DNA from: CAWCPR01 sp963797475
Lineage (GTDB): Bacteria; Chloroflexota; Anaerolineae; Anaerolineales; UBA4823
Assembly (NCBI GenBank): GCA_963797475.1
Contig: CAWCPR010000001.1
Coordinates: 1-64,000, forward strand
Direction: 5' to 3'
DNA length: 64,000 nt
Of this stretch, positions 23,629-31,702 are shown piece after piece (position 1 is the first letter of the stretch; every line of letters starts with the position of its first letter). Below the pieces are notes generated by a model. The model was not told where the DNA came from. It did not search any database and saw only the letters and a program-made list of their open reading frames with translations. A program made the position numbers and the translations under genes.

Positions 23629-24621
23629 CTATGGCTTTCGATAATTTTGCCCGACTGTGATGGCGACATTCCCCTTCTTGTGGCCTTTATCCACGTAGCG
23701 GTGGGCCTCCACAATTTGTTCGAACGGATAGCAGCGGTCGATGACCGGCCGGATCGCGCCCGCCTCAATAAGCTCCTTGAGGAAGATCAGGTCCCTGGGT
23801 TCCGGCGGCGGCCCGCCCCCGACGGTTTTCACGCCGCCGGTCAACCCCGTCCAGAGCATTCGCAAACTGATCCCCGGCGAGGAAACCGCCTGGAGATAAG
23901 TCCCGCCGCGCTTCAGCGCTCGAATGGAGCCTGAATAGGGAGCCTTTCCGACCGCGTCAAAAACCACGTCGTAGGTCTGGCCGTTCTTTGTAAAATCTTC
24001 GCGGGTGTAATCGATGACCTGATCGGCTCCCAGGGATCTCACCAGCCCCAAATTCGCGCTGCTGCATACCCCGGTAACTTGCGCGCCGAAGGTTTTGGCA
24101 AGCTGCACTGCAAATGTGCCTACGCTCCCCGAAGCGCCGTAGATCAGAATTTTCTGGCCCGGCTGGATCTTGGCGGCCCGAAGAAAATACAAGGCCGTCC
24201 GACCTCCGAGCGGAATGGCAGCGGCTTCCTCAAAGGTCGAATTTGCAGGCATTGCAGCCAATAACCCATCTTCAGGCAGGCATTTGTATTCGACGTAAGC
24301 GCCATAACCGTGCTCGAAAGTGGATGCAAATACCGGGTCGCCTGGCTTAAAGCGTGTCACCGCTTTGCCGGTCGCTTCAATCTCGCCGGCGAGCTCCATC
24401 CCCAAAATCTCTTTTTTGGGTTTACGAATGCCCAGCGCAATGCGAGCGGGAAGCCAGTAAGTGGGCGGGACGATGAAACCGCGCATCCTGGAGTCGGCCA
24501 CGGTTACGGTGGTCGCCGCTACTTTTACGAGCACTTCATTGTCCCTGGGCGCAGGTTTTTCGATCTCGCGGAATTCAAGGACTTCGGGTGGGCCATATTT
24601 TTCGTAAATAACTGCTTTCAT
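23629..24621 (-). CDS. NAD(P)H:quinone-oxidoreductase-like medium-chain alcohol dehydrogenase
   Basis: A 330-residue medium-chain dehydrogenase/reductase. The GroES-like half (residues 1-125: MKAVIYEKYGPPEVLEFREI, ELAGEIEATGKAVTRFKPGD) is followed by a Rossmann half with ILIYGASGSVGTFAVQLAKT and SLGADQVIDYTREDF. The catalytic-zinc cysteine and histidine of true alcohol dehydrogenases are not at their usual positions, so it belongs with the zinc-free quinone oxidoreductase/NAD(P)-dependent group. AGGAGAAA precedes the ATG. It follows xre and DUF2178 on the same strand with a 41-base gap, so they may be co-transcribed. Confidence 0.9.
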   Translation of the reverse strand: MKAVIYEKYGPPEVLEFREIEKPAPRDNEVLVKVAATTVTVADSRMRGFIVPPTYWLPARIALGIRKPKKEILGMELAGEIEATGKAVTRFKPGDPVFASTFEHGYGAYVEYKCLPEDGLLAAMPANSTFEEAAAIPLGGRTALYFLRAAKIQPGQKILIYGASGSVGTFAVQLAKTFGAQVTGVCSSANLGLVRSLGADQVIDYTREDFTKNGQTYDVVFDAVGKAPYSGSIRALKRGGTYLQAVSSPGISLRMLWTGLTGGVKTVGGGPPPEPRDLIFLKELIEAGAIRPVIDRCYPFEQIVEAHRYVDKGHKKGNVAITVGQNYRKP

Positions 24622-24662
24622 GATTTTCTCCTGATCAATAAAGTTGAAGGTTTGGACTGCTT

Positions 24663-24905
24663 CTAGCGCCCGTCTGCCGGCCCGGACTCGCTGCCGGCGT
24701 CGAAAGAAAACACTTCTTCCAGCGGCACGTCGAACACCTGCGCAATGCGAAAAGCCAGCTCCAGGGAAGGGGAATACTTTTCTTGCTCCATGGCGATAAT
24801 GGTTTGACGGGTCACCCCTACCTTTTCGGCCAGCTGCTGCTGGGTCATTTCGTCGTTGAAGAAACGCAGTTTCCGAATGTTATTCCTGATCCGGCTTTTG
24901 CCCAT
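24663..24905 (-). CDS. XRE-family transcriptional regulator
   Basis: An 80-residue single-domain helix-turn-helix protein of the Cro/CI-like group found with small membrane proteins (NNIRKLRFFNDEMTQQQLAE, KVGVTRQTIIAMEQEKYSPS, LELAFRIAQVFDVPLEEVFS). One base separates it from the DUF2178 gene upstream, so the two form an operon. It probably regulates its own operon. Confidence 0.9.
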   Translation of the reverse strand: MGKSRIRNNIRKLRFFNDEMTQQQLAEKVGVTRQTIIAMEQEKYSPSLELAFRIAQVFDVPLEEVFSFDAGSESGPADGR

Positions 24906-24906
24906 A

Positions 24907-25362
24907 TCAGAACCCCCTTCGATAAAGGACCAGCCGGGATACGTCGCCGGTTACCTGGGCCAGGACGCCAAAGAAGATGAGCAGGGTGAACATCACCAGC
25001 GGCGGCTGGCCCAGGACAAAGGTCAGCATGGCGAGAAAAGCCCCGATGGAGGAAATAAGGTAAGTGATCTTCGTGCCTCTCAAATCGATGGATTGGTCTC
25101 GCTCGTCGGCAAAATCCTCGATCTTTGGATCTTTTTCGCCTGTTTTTATGGCTTGGACGATGGCGGAGAGGATATGGGTGAGGATGGTGGCGAATATCGT
25201 TACGACGACTGCCAGCACGATGACAATCCCCCACAGGCGAAATACATTGGTCGAGTTGAAGCTTCCACTCAGCACCATGTGGAACACCCGCAGTAAAAAG
25301 AATCCCAGGATCAGGCTGAAGTTAACCAACGATACGGTAATGTTTTTTTGTTGAAAGGACAT
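24907..25362 (-). CDS. DUF2178-like membrane protein
   Basis: A 151-residue protein with four hydrophobic helices in two pairs; the central loop contains KIEDFADERDQSIDLRGTKI, the DERD signature of the DUF2178 family. These proteins are typically encoded next to an XRE regulator like the one here. Their function is not established. The promoter on the minus strand is at 25416-25444. Confidence 0.8.
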   Translation of the reverse strand: MSFQQKNITVSLVNFSLILGFFLLRVFHMVLSGSFNSTNVFRLWGIVIVLAVVVTIFATILTHILSAIVQAIKTGEKDPKIEDFADERDQSIDLRGTKITYLISSIGAFLAMLTFVLGQPPLVMFTLLIFFGVLAQVTGDVSRLVLYRRGF

Positions 25363-25415
25363 GCTGTTCTCACCTTGTCTGCTAATTTTTACTATTAGTA
25401 ATCTATATCTGACAC

Positions 25416-25444
25416 ATTGTAATATAAAACAAACATAATGTCAA
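25416..25444 (-). promoter_or_regulatory. Promoter of the DUF2178-xre operon
   Basis: Read on the minus strand: TTGACA (complement of 25439-25444), a 17-base spacer and TACAAT (complement of 25416-25421). This is a near-consensus housekeeping promoter 54 bases upstream of the DUF2178 start. The surrounding DNA is strongly AT-rich. Confidence 0.65.
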
Positions 25445-25544
25445 GAGTTTTTTACATTGGACAATCAATTTTGGGGGATAATTCTTCGATCCAAATCCGC
25501 GCTGGAGGATATAATGGGCTTATCGTCTTGAAGGAGGGTTGGCG

Positions 25545-25940
25545 ATGTTGAATGAAGCCATAACGCTTGAAAACGGCTGCGCCGGCGACCCGGCCGCGGA
25601 AAGACGGCTGCAGCGCGGCGAGGTCTGGTGGGCGCACATCGACCAGGTGCGCCCGGTGGTGATCCTGTCGCAAGACGAAACCTGCGAGCTGCGGGCGATG
25701 GTGATCGTCGCTCCGGCGGACAGCGATATCCGCGGCATTGCCGTCGAGGTGAATGTCGGCGCTGAGGCGGGGCTGCCGGACCCGGGCGTCCTGCGAGTCG
25801 CGCTGCCGCAGCCGGGCCACATCCTTTGCAACTGGCTGGTCAGCCTGCGTCCGGTCGACCTGATCGAGCGAACGGGAGTCCTGACCGCCGCGCAGCTCGC
25901 CCACCTGGAATACGTCTTGCGGCTGGGCGGGCTGGCCTAA
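25545..25940 (+). CDS. MazF/PemK-like endoribonuclease toxin (orphan)
   Basis: A 131-residue PemK/MazF-fold protein. AAGGAGG at 25531-25537 selects ATG 25545. The family pattern is RRLQRGEVWWAHIDQVRPVV ILSQDE (strand 1 and the R-P motif), VIVAPADSDIRGIAVEVNV and LVSLRPVDLIERTGVLTAAQ. MazF toxins cleave mRNA at short motifs. No antitoxin gene is next to it; the upstream 150 bases carry only the divergent promoter region. Either an orphan toxin or a domesticated relative with weak activity. Confidence 0.75.
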   Translation: MLNEAITLENGCAGDPAAERRLQRGEVWWAHIDQVRPVVILSQDETCELRAMVIVAPADSDIRGIAVEVNVGAEAGLPDPGVLRVALPQPGHILCNWLVSLRPVDLIERTGVLTAAQLAHLEYVLRLGGLA

Positions 25941-26013
25941 CGATCAAATCGGCCGGCCGTCATCAAGGCCGTTGGGTCTTGGGCCGCATGATATGCGGCG
26001 CATACCATGCGCG

Positions 26014-26910
26014 ATGGGTCGAAAGCGACTTAGACGAATCTCAAGAAACCAGCATACTTCCGCCTCCCAACCGCAGCTCCTGTTGGCCGGTCTGGCCTAC
26101 GGCGAGTCGCCGCGCTGGCACGTAGGCCGGCTGTGGTTCGCCAACTGGGGCGCGCAAGAGATTGCAGCGCTGGGTCTGGATGGCCAGAGCGAAGTCATCG
26201 CCAGGGTCGCGACCAGCCTTCCGATTTCCATCGACTGGCTGCCGGACGGCCCTCTGCTGGTCGTCTCGGGACCTGAATCGCTGCTCCTGCGCATGGGCGC
26301 GGACGGATCCCTGCACACTCATGCAGACCTGAGCGGCCTTGCAAGCGGTTTAAACGAGATCGTTGTGGATGGCCGCGGGAACGTTTACGTAAACAGCCCC
26401 GGTTTCGACCTGATGGCGGGGGAAAAATTCGTCCCAGGAACCATCCTCCTGGTCACGCCGGACGGCTCCGCCCGCCAGGCTGCGGATGGCATCGCCTTCC
26501 CGAACGGCATGGCTGTGACGCCCGACAATTCAACCCTGATCGTCGCCGAGTCCTACGCCAGCCGGCTGACCGCCTTCGACATCGCCGCGGATGGGAGTCT
26601 CTCCAACCGGCGGGCCTGGGCCGAGCTTGGCGACGGCGCTCCGGACGGGATCTGCCTGGACGCCGAAAACGCCATCTGGTACGCCGACGTCCCAAACCAG
26701 CGCTGCGTGCACGTCCGCCAGGGCGGCAAAGTTTTGCAGACGGTCCAGCTTGACCGGGGCTGCTTCGCCTGCATGCTCGGCGGCGCGGACCGGCGAACGC
26801 TGTTCATGCTGGCGGCCGAATGGGGCGGTACGGCAAGAATGGCGGACGGACCTCGGACGGGCCAGATCCTGACCCTGCAGACCGGCGTCCCCGGAGCCGG
26901 TTGGCCATAA
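26014..26910 (+). CDS. SMP-30/gluconolactonase-like protein
   Basis: About 298 residues of a six-bladed propeller of the SMP-30/gluconolactonase type: LLAGLAYGESPRWHVGRLWF, NEIVVDGRGNVYVNSPGFD, GIAFPNGMAVTPDNSTLIVA, DGAPDGICLDAENAIWYADV. The metal ligands fit the family (E in GESPRW, N in the LNEIVVD/FPNGM region, D in PDGICLD). The start is uncertain: no ribosome site is visible, and the residues before SQPQLLLAGL look like non-coding sequence, so the true 5' end may have been lost. Likely a lactonase of sugars or other cyclic esters. Confidence 0.8.
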   Translation: MGRKRLRRISRNQHTSASQPQLLLAGLAYGESPRWHVGRLWFANWGAQEIAALGLDGQSEVIARVATSLPISIDWLPDGPLLVVSGPESLLLRMGADGSLHTHADLSGLASGLNEIVVDGRGNVYVNSPGFDLMAGEKFVPGTILLVTPDGSARQAADGIAFPNGMAVTPDNSTLIVAESYASRLTAFDIAADGSLSNRRAWAELGDGAPDGICLDAENAIWYADVPNQRCVHVRQGGKVLQTVQLDRGCFACMLGGADRRTLFMLAAEWGGTARMADGPRTGQILTLQTGVPGAGWP

Positions 26911-26982
26911 GCAGTCCGCGCAAATTATCTACGAAATCGATCGATCAGGCTGTTTCCGAGAGTTTGCTGGCAGCCTTCCCGG

Positions 26983-27105
26983 ATGCGCTGCGGAAAAAGT
27001 GTTTGGCGCTACGGAAGTTGGGCGCCTGTGATCAACGTCGCCTTGTTCTCTTTGTATCACCTGTGGACGCCGTGGATGTCCTTACTTCTCTTCCCGTCTA
27101 TTCAA
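26983..27105 (+). pseudogene. CPBP membrane peptidase fragment
   Basis: The frame reads RYGSWAPVINVALFSLYHLW followed by TPWMSLLLFP. ALFSLYH is the second histidine motif (FxxxH) of CPBP intramembrane peptidases. No glutamate motif and no start are present. It overlaps the 3' end of the minus-strand gene at 27098. Confidence 0.5.
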
Positions 27106-27535
27106 CGGGTTCTGCTACGAAGATTGGGATCACGCGATCGGTTTTGGCCTGGTACTCCTGATAGGAAGGGTATGCTTCCACCAAGATATTCCAGAGTCGT
27201 TCTCTCTCGCCTGAATCGACTACCTCGCGAACTCGCATTGCAAATACTTCACGCTTGTCGCGAATTTCGACATTGGGATCCGCCTTCAAATTATGGTACC
27301 AGAGCGGATGCTTTGGCGCCCCACCTTGAGATGCTACGAGGATATAATTGTTCCCGTCCACCACTCTCATTAATGGGGTCTTACGAACAGCCCCTGTCTT
27401 CCGCCCGCGGTGTGTCACAATGATGACCGGCAGACCCGTGTCCCTCAATGTTAAACCTGCGGTACCCCCGCTTCCTTCATAAAGTTCAACTTGCTCTGCC
27501 ACCCATTGTCGCGGACTGGGTATATATTCGCTCAC
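27098..27535 (-). CDS. Deazaflavin (F420)-dependent nitroreductase family protein
   Basis: A 145-residue protein of the DDN/F420-binding split-barrel family. GAAGGAGG sets the start at GTG 27535; the frame is open to 27568. The family signature is PVIIVTHRGRKTGAVRKTPL MRV, followed by YILVASQGGAPKHPLWYHNL (the SxxGxxxxPxWYxNL motif that contacts the F420 tail) and ERLWNILVEAYPSYQEYQAK. Members reduce nitro compounds or quinones with F420H2. A broken relative lies at 37533-37923. Confidence 0.85.
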   Translation of the reverse strand: MSEYIPSPRQWVAEQVELYEGSGGTAGLTLRDTGLPVIIVTHRGRKTGAVRKTPLMRVVDGNNYILVASQGGAPKHPLWYHNLKADPNVEIRDKREVFAMRVREVVDSGERERLWNILVEAYPSYQEYQAKTDRVIPIFVAEPVE

Positions 27536-27572
27536 AGTAACCTCCTTCACAACATCATCTAATTTCAATAAG

Positions 27573-27656
27573 TGTCGGGCGCTTGTGGCGCACCACGCAT
27601 TATGATGGAGAGTTGCGGCTACGCCGCAATCTCCAGAGATTCATCATAATAGATTT
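27573..27656 (+). repeat. Palindromic repeat of a fifth family (copy 1)
   Basis: GTGTCGGGCGCTTGTGGCGC followed by ACCACGCATTATGATGGAGA, a GTTGCGGC-TAC-GCCGCAA stem and ATCTCCAGAGATTCATCA. The second copy is 36627-36710. Arms TGATGGAGAGTTGCGG and CCGCAATCTCC...CATCA are inverted. Unlike the other families it has no GTAG foot. Confidence 0.75.
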
Positions 27657-27761
27657 ATGCCAAAAATGATATACTTTGTACGCATAAAACTCACACAATT
27701 TTAGCATACTGTCAAAGAACCAATCGAATAAATTTTCGCAGGTGTTGCTGGGGAGGGAACC

Positions 27762-29126
27762 ATGGGTAACATCTTTCATCGGACGAAGAGTCAAAATATC
27801 TTCCGGTTGGCGTTGATCCTGTCGTTTGTCCTGCTGTCGCTGGGGAACCCGCCTCCAGCTTATGCGGAGGGCTTTGTGGTTAGCGACTGCGGCGACAGCG
27901 GACTGAACACCCAGCTCCGGTTTGCGCTCGAGTTGTCGCGAGAGCGGGACTTCCTCGACATCACCTTTACCTGCACAGGCCCAATTGTGCTTACACAAGG
28001 CTCGCTTCTCCCCGTTTACCTGAACGTCACCATCGACGGCGGCAATAACATCGTCTTGAGCGGCAACGAAGCGGGACCCCTGTTTGGTATCGAGTTCGGG
28101 GGCTCCCTGACACTCAAGAACATCACCCTCACCCACGGCTACGCGGACACCGACGGCGGCGCAATCATTAACGACGGCACGCTCAATATCATCAACAGCA
28201 AATTCCTGGACAATGGCGCCAGCCAGAATGGCAACGGCGGTGTGATCGTATCCTTTGGCGAGTTGAATATCACCAACAGCGAGTTCCACCACAACCGGGC
28301 GGCGAACGGCGGCGCGCTGTACCTTAGCGGGGGAAGCTCCGTGGCGACCATCACGGGCAGCAAGTTCTATAACAATGAGGCGACCAGCACGACCTATGGC
28401 TGGGGCGGCGCGATTTACATGTCGGCCGGCGCGCATGTGACCATCCGGGAAAGCGCTTTGAGCGTCAATACGGCTACCGATGGCGGCGCGATCTTCGTCT
28501 ATTACACCAGCAGCTTTATCCAGTTGTTGATCGAAAACAGCACCTTGAACGAGAACTGGGTATCGGATAGCGCCGGCGGTATCTATAACAGCGGCGGCAG
28601 CGTTTTTCTCACCAATGTCACTTTGAGCCGCAATTCGGGGATGCAATTTGCAGGCGGCATTTACAGTTCCGGCGATACCGCTGTGGCCTCGCTCCTGAAT
28701 GTCACCATGAGCGAGAACTGGGCAAATATTGTCGGCGGGATATACAATGAGGCCGGCCTGGTCTCGCTCGTAAACACGGTCATTGCCAAAGGCCAGCACG
28801 GTGAGAATTGCTATACCGACGTTAATCACCCATTCGAGGTCAATTCCAACCTGTCGGACGACCTTTCTTGTGGATTCGGGGCCGGGCGCGACAATGTGGC
28901 AGATCCCCTGCTCGGCCCGCTGTGGCATAACGGCGGGCCCACACTGACGCATATGCCGCTTCCGGGGAGCCTGGTACGTGATAACGCCACAGGCGTTAGA
29001 TGTCCCCCAACCGACCAGCGCGGCGCTTCGCGCAGCGGCACCGGCACGGGCAATACATGCGATGTGGGCTCGGTGGAGTACGGCGCGACCCTGTCATGGT
29101 TCTATCTCCCGTTCATTGTGCGATAA
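27762..29126 (+). CDS. Exported right-handed beta-helix protein with Tyr-Leu-Pro tail
   Basis: A 454-residue secreted protein: signal peptide (ALILSFVLLSLGNPPPAYA), then a parallel beta-helix with many turns of the type GGAIxNxGTLxIxNSxFxxN (DTDGGAIINDGTLNIINSKF, NGGVIVSFGELNITNSEFHH, NGGALYLSGGSSVATITGSK). A choice-of-anchor/Q-like end (DPLLGPLWHNGGPTLTHMPL with DQRGASRSGTGTGNTCDVGS) precedes LSWFYLPFIVR. This is the architecture of polymorphic outer-membrane-like adhesins. Four cysteines may form disulfides. Confidence 0.85.
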   Translation: MGNIFHRTKSQNIFRLALILSFVLLSLGNPPPAYAEGFVVSDCGDSGLNTQLRFALELSRERDFLDITFTCTGPIVLTQGSLLPVYLNVTIDGGNNIVLSGNEAGPLFGIEFGGSLTLKNITLTHGYADTDGGAIINDGTLNIINSKFLDNGASQNGNGGVIVSFGELNITNSEFHHNRAANGGALYLSGGSSVATITGSKFYNNEATSTTYGWGGAIYMSAGAHVTIRESALSVNTATDGGAIFVYYTSSFIQLLIENSTLNENWVSDSAGGIYNSGGSVFLTNVTLSRNSGMQFAGGIYSSGDTAVASLLNVTMSENWANIVGGIYNEAGLVSLVNTVIAKGQHGENCYTDVNHPFEVNSNLSDDLSCGFGAGRDNVADPLLGPLWHNGGPTLTHMPLPGSLVRDNATGVRCPPTDQRGASRSGTGTGNTCDVGSVEYGATLSWFYLPFIVR

Positions 29127-29135
29127 AATCGCCGG

Positions 29136-29255
29136 ATGCCCGACATCACCGTATCCGTCGAACATCTGGCCAGGCATTTCCGGGCGCCCACCCGCCTGGC
29201 CGGCTTGAAGGCCGCCGTGCGCAGCCTGTTCAGGCGCTTCGTCTTGATGGGGTAA
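29136..29255 (+). pseudogene. N-terminal stub of an ABC transporter ATPase
   Basis: A 39-residue frame MPDITVSVEHLARHFRAPTR then LAGLKAAVRSLFRRFVLMG. The segment VEHLAxxFRxxxRxxGLxAAxRSLFRR is the start of ABC-2-type ATPase subunits, before the Walker A motif. Everything after it is missing; the next gene begins 20 bases later. Confidence 0.45.
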
Positions 29256-29275
29256 GCCCGGACGGTTGCCTTTCT

Positions 29276-30097
29276 ATGCTCCCTACACCCTTCCCGGAAC
29301 TCAACGACGTTCTCCACGAGCTTGTCACGCGCATTGAAACGATTCTCAACGCTAACTTCGTTGGGGCGTACTTACAGGGCTCCTTTGCGGTTGGCGATTT
29401 CGACCAGCACAGCGATGTCGACTTCATCGTCGCGCTGGAAGAAGAGCTTCATGCGGACCAGGTGGATGCTTTGCAGGGGATGCACGACCAGGTTTACCAT
29501 CTCGATTCGATATGGGCCAAACACCTGGAAGGCTCATATTTCCCGGCTGAAACCCTGCGGGAACCCCAACACAGCGGGGAGGATTTATGGTATCTCGATC
29601 ACGGCGCCCGCTCCCTCATCCGCTCGGATCACTGCAACACCCTGGTCGTTCGCTGGGTCGTGCGGGAGAAAGGGATCGGGTTGGCCGGCCCGCCGCCGCA
29701 AACCCTCGTGGATCCAATCCCCAGGCAACTGCTGCGAAAAGAGATGTTCACGACCCTGACGACCTGGGGGCAGCAAATCCTGGACGACCCGGACCCTTAT
29801 CGCAATCGCTTCTACCAGGGTTTTATCGTCCTTAATTATTGCCGCATGCTGCACGATATTCTTAATGGCTACCCGGGATCAAAACGGGCGGGAGCGGAAT
29901 GGGCCAAGAGCAACCTGGACCCGGCCTGGGCGTCTTTGATCGATGGCGCCTGGGATGGACGGCCCGACCCGGCCCGCAAGGTGAAAGAGCCTGCCGACCC
30001 GGCCGCTTTCGCGGAGACGCTGCGGTTCGTCGAAACCATCATGAACGAGAGCAGGCGTTTGATGGAGAATTTGGACGATGCCTATGGAAGCAAGTAG
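29276..30097 (+). CDS. Aminoglycoside-adenylyltransferase-like nucleotidyltransferase (DUF4111-like)
   Basis: A 273-residue protein with an N-terminal nucleotidyltransferase fold. The motif AYLQGSFAVGDFDQHSDVDF (GSxxxGxxxxxSDxD) gives the serine and two metal-binding aspartates; a third acidic residue lies further on. The C-terminal half (FYQGFIVLNYCRMLHDILNG, then SKRAGAEWAKSNLDPAWASL) is the helical domain of the AadA/DUF4111 type. Such enzymes transfer AMP to aminoglycosides, but many homologues have no known substrate. ATG 29276 is chosen, since upstream sequence in frame belongs to other features. Confidence 0.82.
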   Translation: MLPTPFPELNDVLHELVTRIETILNANFVGAYLQGSFAVGDFDQHSDVDFIVALEEELHADQVDALQGMHDQVYHLDSIWAKHLEGSYFPAETLREPQHSGEDLWYLDHGARSLIRSDHCNTLVVRWVVREKGIGLAGPPPQTLVDPIPRQLLRKEMFTTLTTWGQQILDDPDPYRNRFYQGFIVLNYCRMLHDILNGYPGSKRAGAEWAKSNLDPAWASLIDGAWDGRPDPARKVKEPADPAAFAETLRFVETIMNESRRLMENLDDAYGSK

Positions 30098-30102
30098 CCG
30101 CC

Positions 30103-30871
30103 ATGTTCTACGACCAACGCGAATTCGATATCCGCTGTGAATGGGGGCTGCAGGGCGTCTCGGTTTTAGCCCCGGCCAGCGACGTGGTGGTCATTGTGGA
30201 CGTCCTGTCGTTCTCGACCAGCGTCGATATCGCCGTCCAACGGGGAGCGATCGTCTATCCGTATCGCTGGAGAGACGAGCGGGAGGCCGGGCGCAACAGC
30301 GCCAAGTTCGCCGCTTCCGTCAACGCGGAATTGGGTGACCCAAAACGGACACCTGGCAGGCCTTCGCTGTCGCCGCAGTCGCTCGTGGACATCCAGCCGG
30401 GCACGCGCATCGTGCTGCCGTCTCCCAATGGGGCCACGCTGGCCCTGGCGGCCGGAGCGACGCCCGTGCTGGCGGGCTGCTTTAGGAATGCGCAGGCGGT
30501 CGCGCAGGCTGTCCAGAAATACGGCGCCGAAAATCGCCGTCATCCCGGCCGGAGAGCGCTGGCGGGATGACCAAAGCCTGCGGCCATGCTTCGAAGACCT
30601 GACCGGCGCCGGAGCGATCATCAGCACCCTGAGCGGCGAGGCGTCCCCGGAAGCTGCCAGCGCCGCAGCCGCCTTCCAGGCAGTCAAGAACAGGCTGAGC
30701 CAGGCGCTCGTTCAGTGCAGCTCAGGCAAAGAGCTCATCCAGCGCGGCTTTCCGGAGGATGTGCGCCTGGCGTCCCAACTGAACGCCAGCGACTGCGTCC
30801 CGGTCTTAGTGGATGGCGCATTTATATGGAAGGAACGAACCGGTCGAGGATATATTCAGCCAACAGGCTGA
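30103..30871 (+). pseudogene. 2-phosphosulfolactate phosphatase-like gene (comB family), frameshifted
   Basis: Two overlapping frames together make one ComB-family protein. Frame 1 runs from ATG 30103: EFDIRCEWGLQGVSVLAPAS, VVVIVDVLSFSTSVDIAVQR, LPSPNGATLALAAGATPVLA. It should then read VQKYGA-KIAVIPAGERW; this continuation is in the next frame (IAVIPAGERWRDDQSLRPCF, EDLTGAGAIISTLSG, to GRGYIQPTG). One extra G at about 30527 (GGCGCCGAAAATC) explains the shift. The family hydrolyses 2-phosphosulfolactate, but Chloroflexota members may act on other substrates. Pseudogene or sequencing error. Confidence 0.75.
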
Positions 30872-30913
30872 ATCAAACGGTTTCATATCAGGTGAGAGGA
30901 GGTCAACAATTCT

Positions 30914-31648
30914 ATGGCAATCGTTGAAGATCCCGAAGGCAATGAGAAGTCCATCCTGCATGCAATGGTCGATTTCGAGAATCGTCGTGTGCTCGAAGTA
31001 GGATGCGGGGATGGCAGGCTCACATGGCGCTACGCCGACAACGTTGCACAAGTGACCGCCATCGATCCAAATGGACAGGATATCGAAACAGCCCGCGCCA
31101 ATACCCCCGATAGGCTGAAGGAGCGTGTCAGTTTCCTGCAAGCCACGATCGAGGATTTTGCCAGGTCATTCAGCGAGCGAAGGTTTGACATCGCTATCTT
31201 CGCCTGGTCGCTTTGATGAATCGAAACCGGCGGCATGGTTCATGCCCTACAGCATATCCACAGAATTCTCTATCCCAACGGCTTGTTGATAAATATCTAC
31301 CCGCTCCCCATTCCGCACCTGATCGAGGTGCACACTCTTGAGACTGACACCAAGATCGGTTGGGCCACTGATAAAACTGACTTCGAAACCAAGCGCTTAG
31401 CCTTCAATGCGCTCGCAAAGGTTGTTGAGGAGGGCCTGTTTATACTTGAAGACGAGCGGACCCTCGACTACAACATCTATGTGGATGACTTGAACGAATT
31501 CTGGAAATGGTTGACCGAAGGCTGGGAGTCGATTGTCGTTTCAGAGGGAACCATCCAGCGGACTGAAGAAGTATTTCGTGGGTCTGGTCAATCCGCCAGG
31601 GTTGTCCTCATCACGCCAACACGGATGACGAAACTAAGGGCTGTGTAA
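30914..31648 (+). pseudogene. SAM-dependent methyltransferase with two tandem in-frame TGA codons
   Basis: A class I methyltransferase: VLEVGCGDGRLTWRYADNVA (motif I), VTAIDPNGQDIETARAN (motif II), and FDIAIFAWSL (motif post-II). Directly after WSL stand TGA TGA (31214-31219), and the same frame then continues without break through IETGGMVHALQHIHRILYPN (motif III) to the stop at 31646. No indel is needed. GAGGAGG precedes the ATG region. The whole is about 244 codons, a normal length for the family. Options are two substitutions, readthrough or recoding. Confidence 0.7.
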
Positions 31649-31702
31649 TTTGACTGGTTATCGGCGGAATTATCCGCATCGCAGTGGATATGGAGGTATG
31701 GA

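Noticed and set aside
27600..28952. Long minus-strand ORF of 450 codons
   Set aside because: It lies opposite the beta-helix gene (27762-29126), whose frame has signal peptide, repeats and the Tyr-Leu-Pro tail. The antisense frame has no domain and is a shadow of GC-biased codons.
31214..31219. Genome-wide reassignment of TGA
   Set aside because: Many intact genes in the window terminate at TGA (for example 5' neighbours in the operons at 52.5-55.3 kb), so TGA is a normal stop here.
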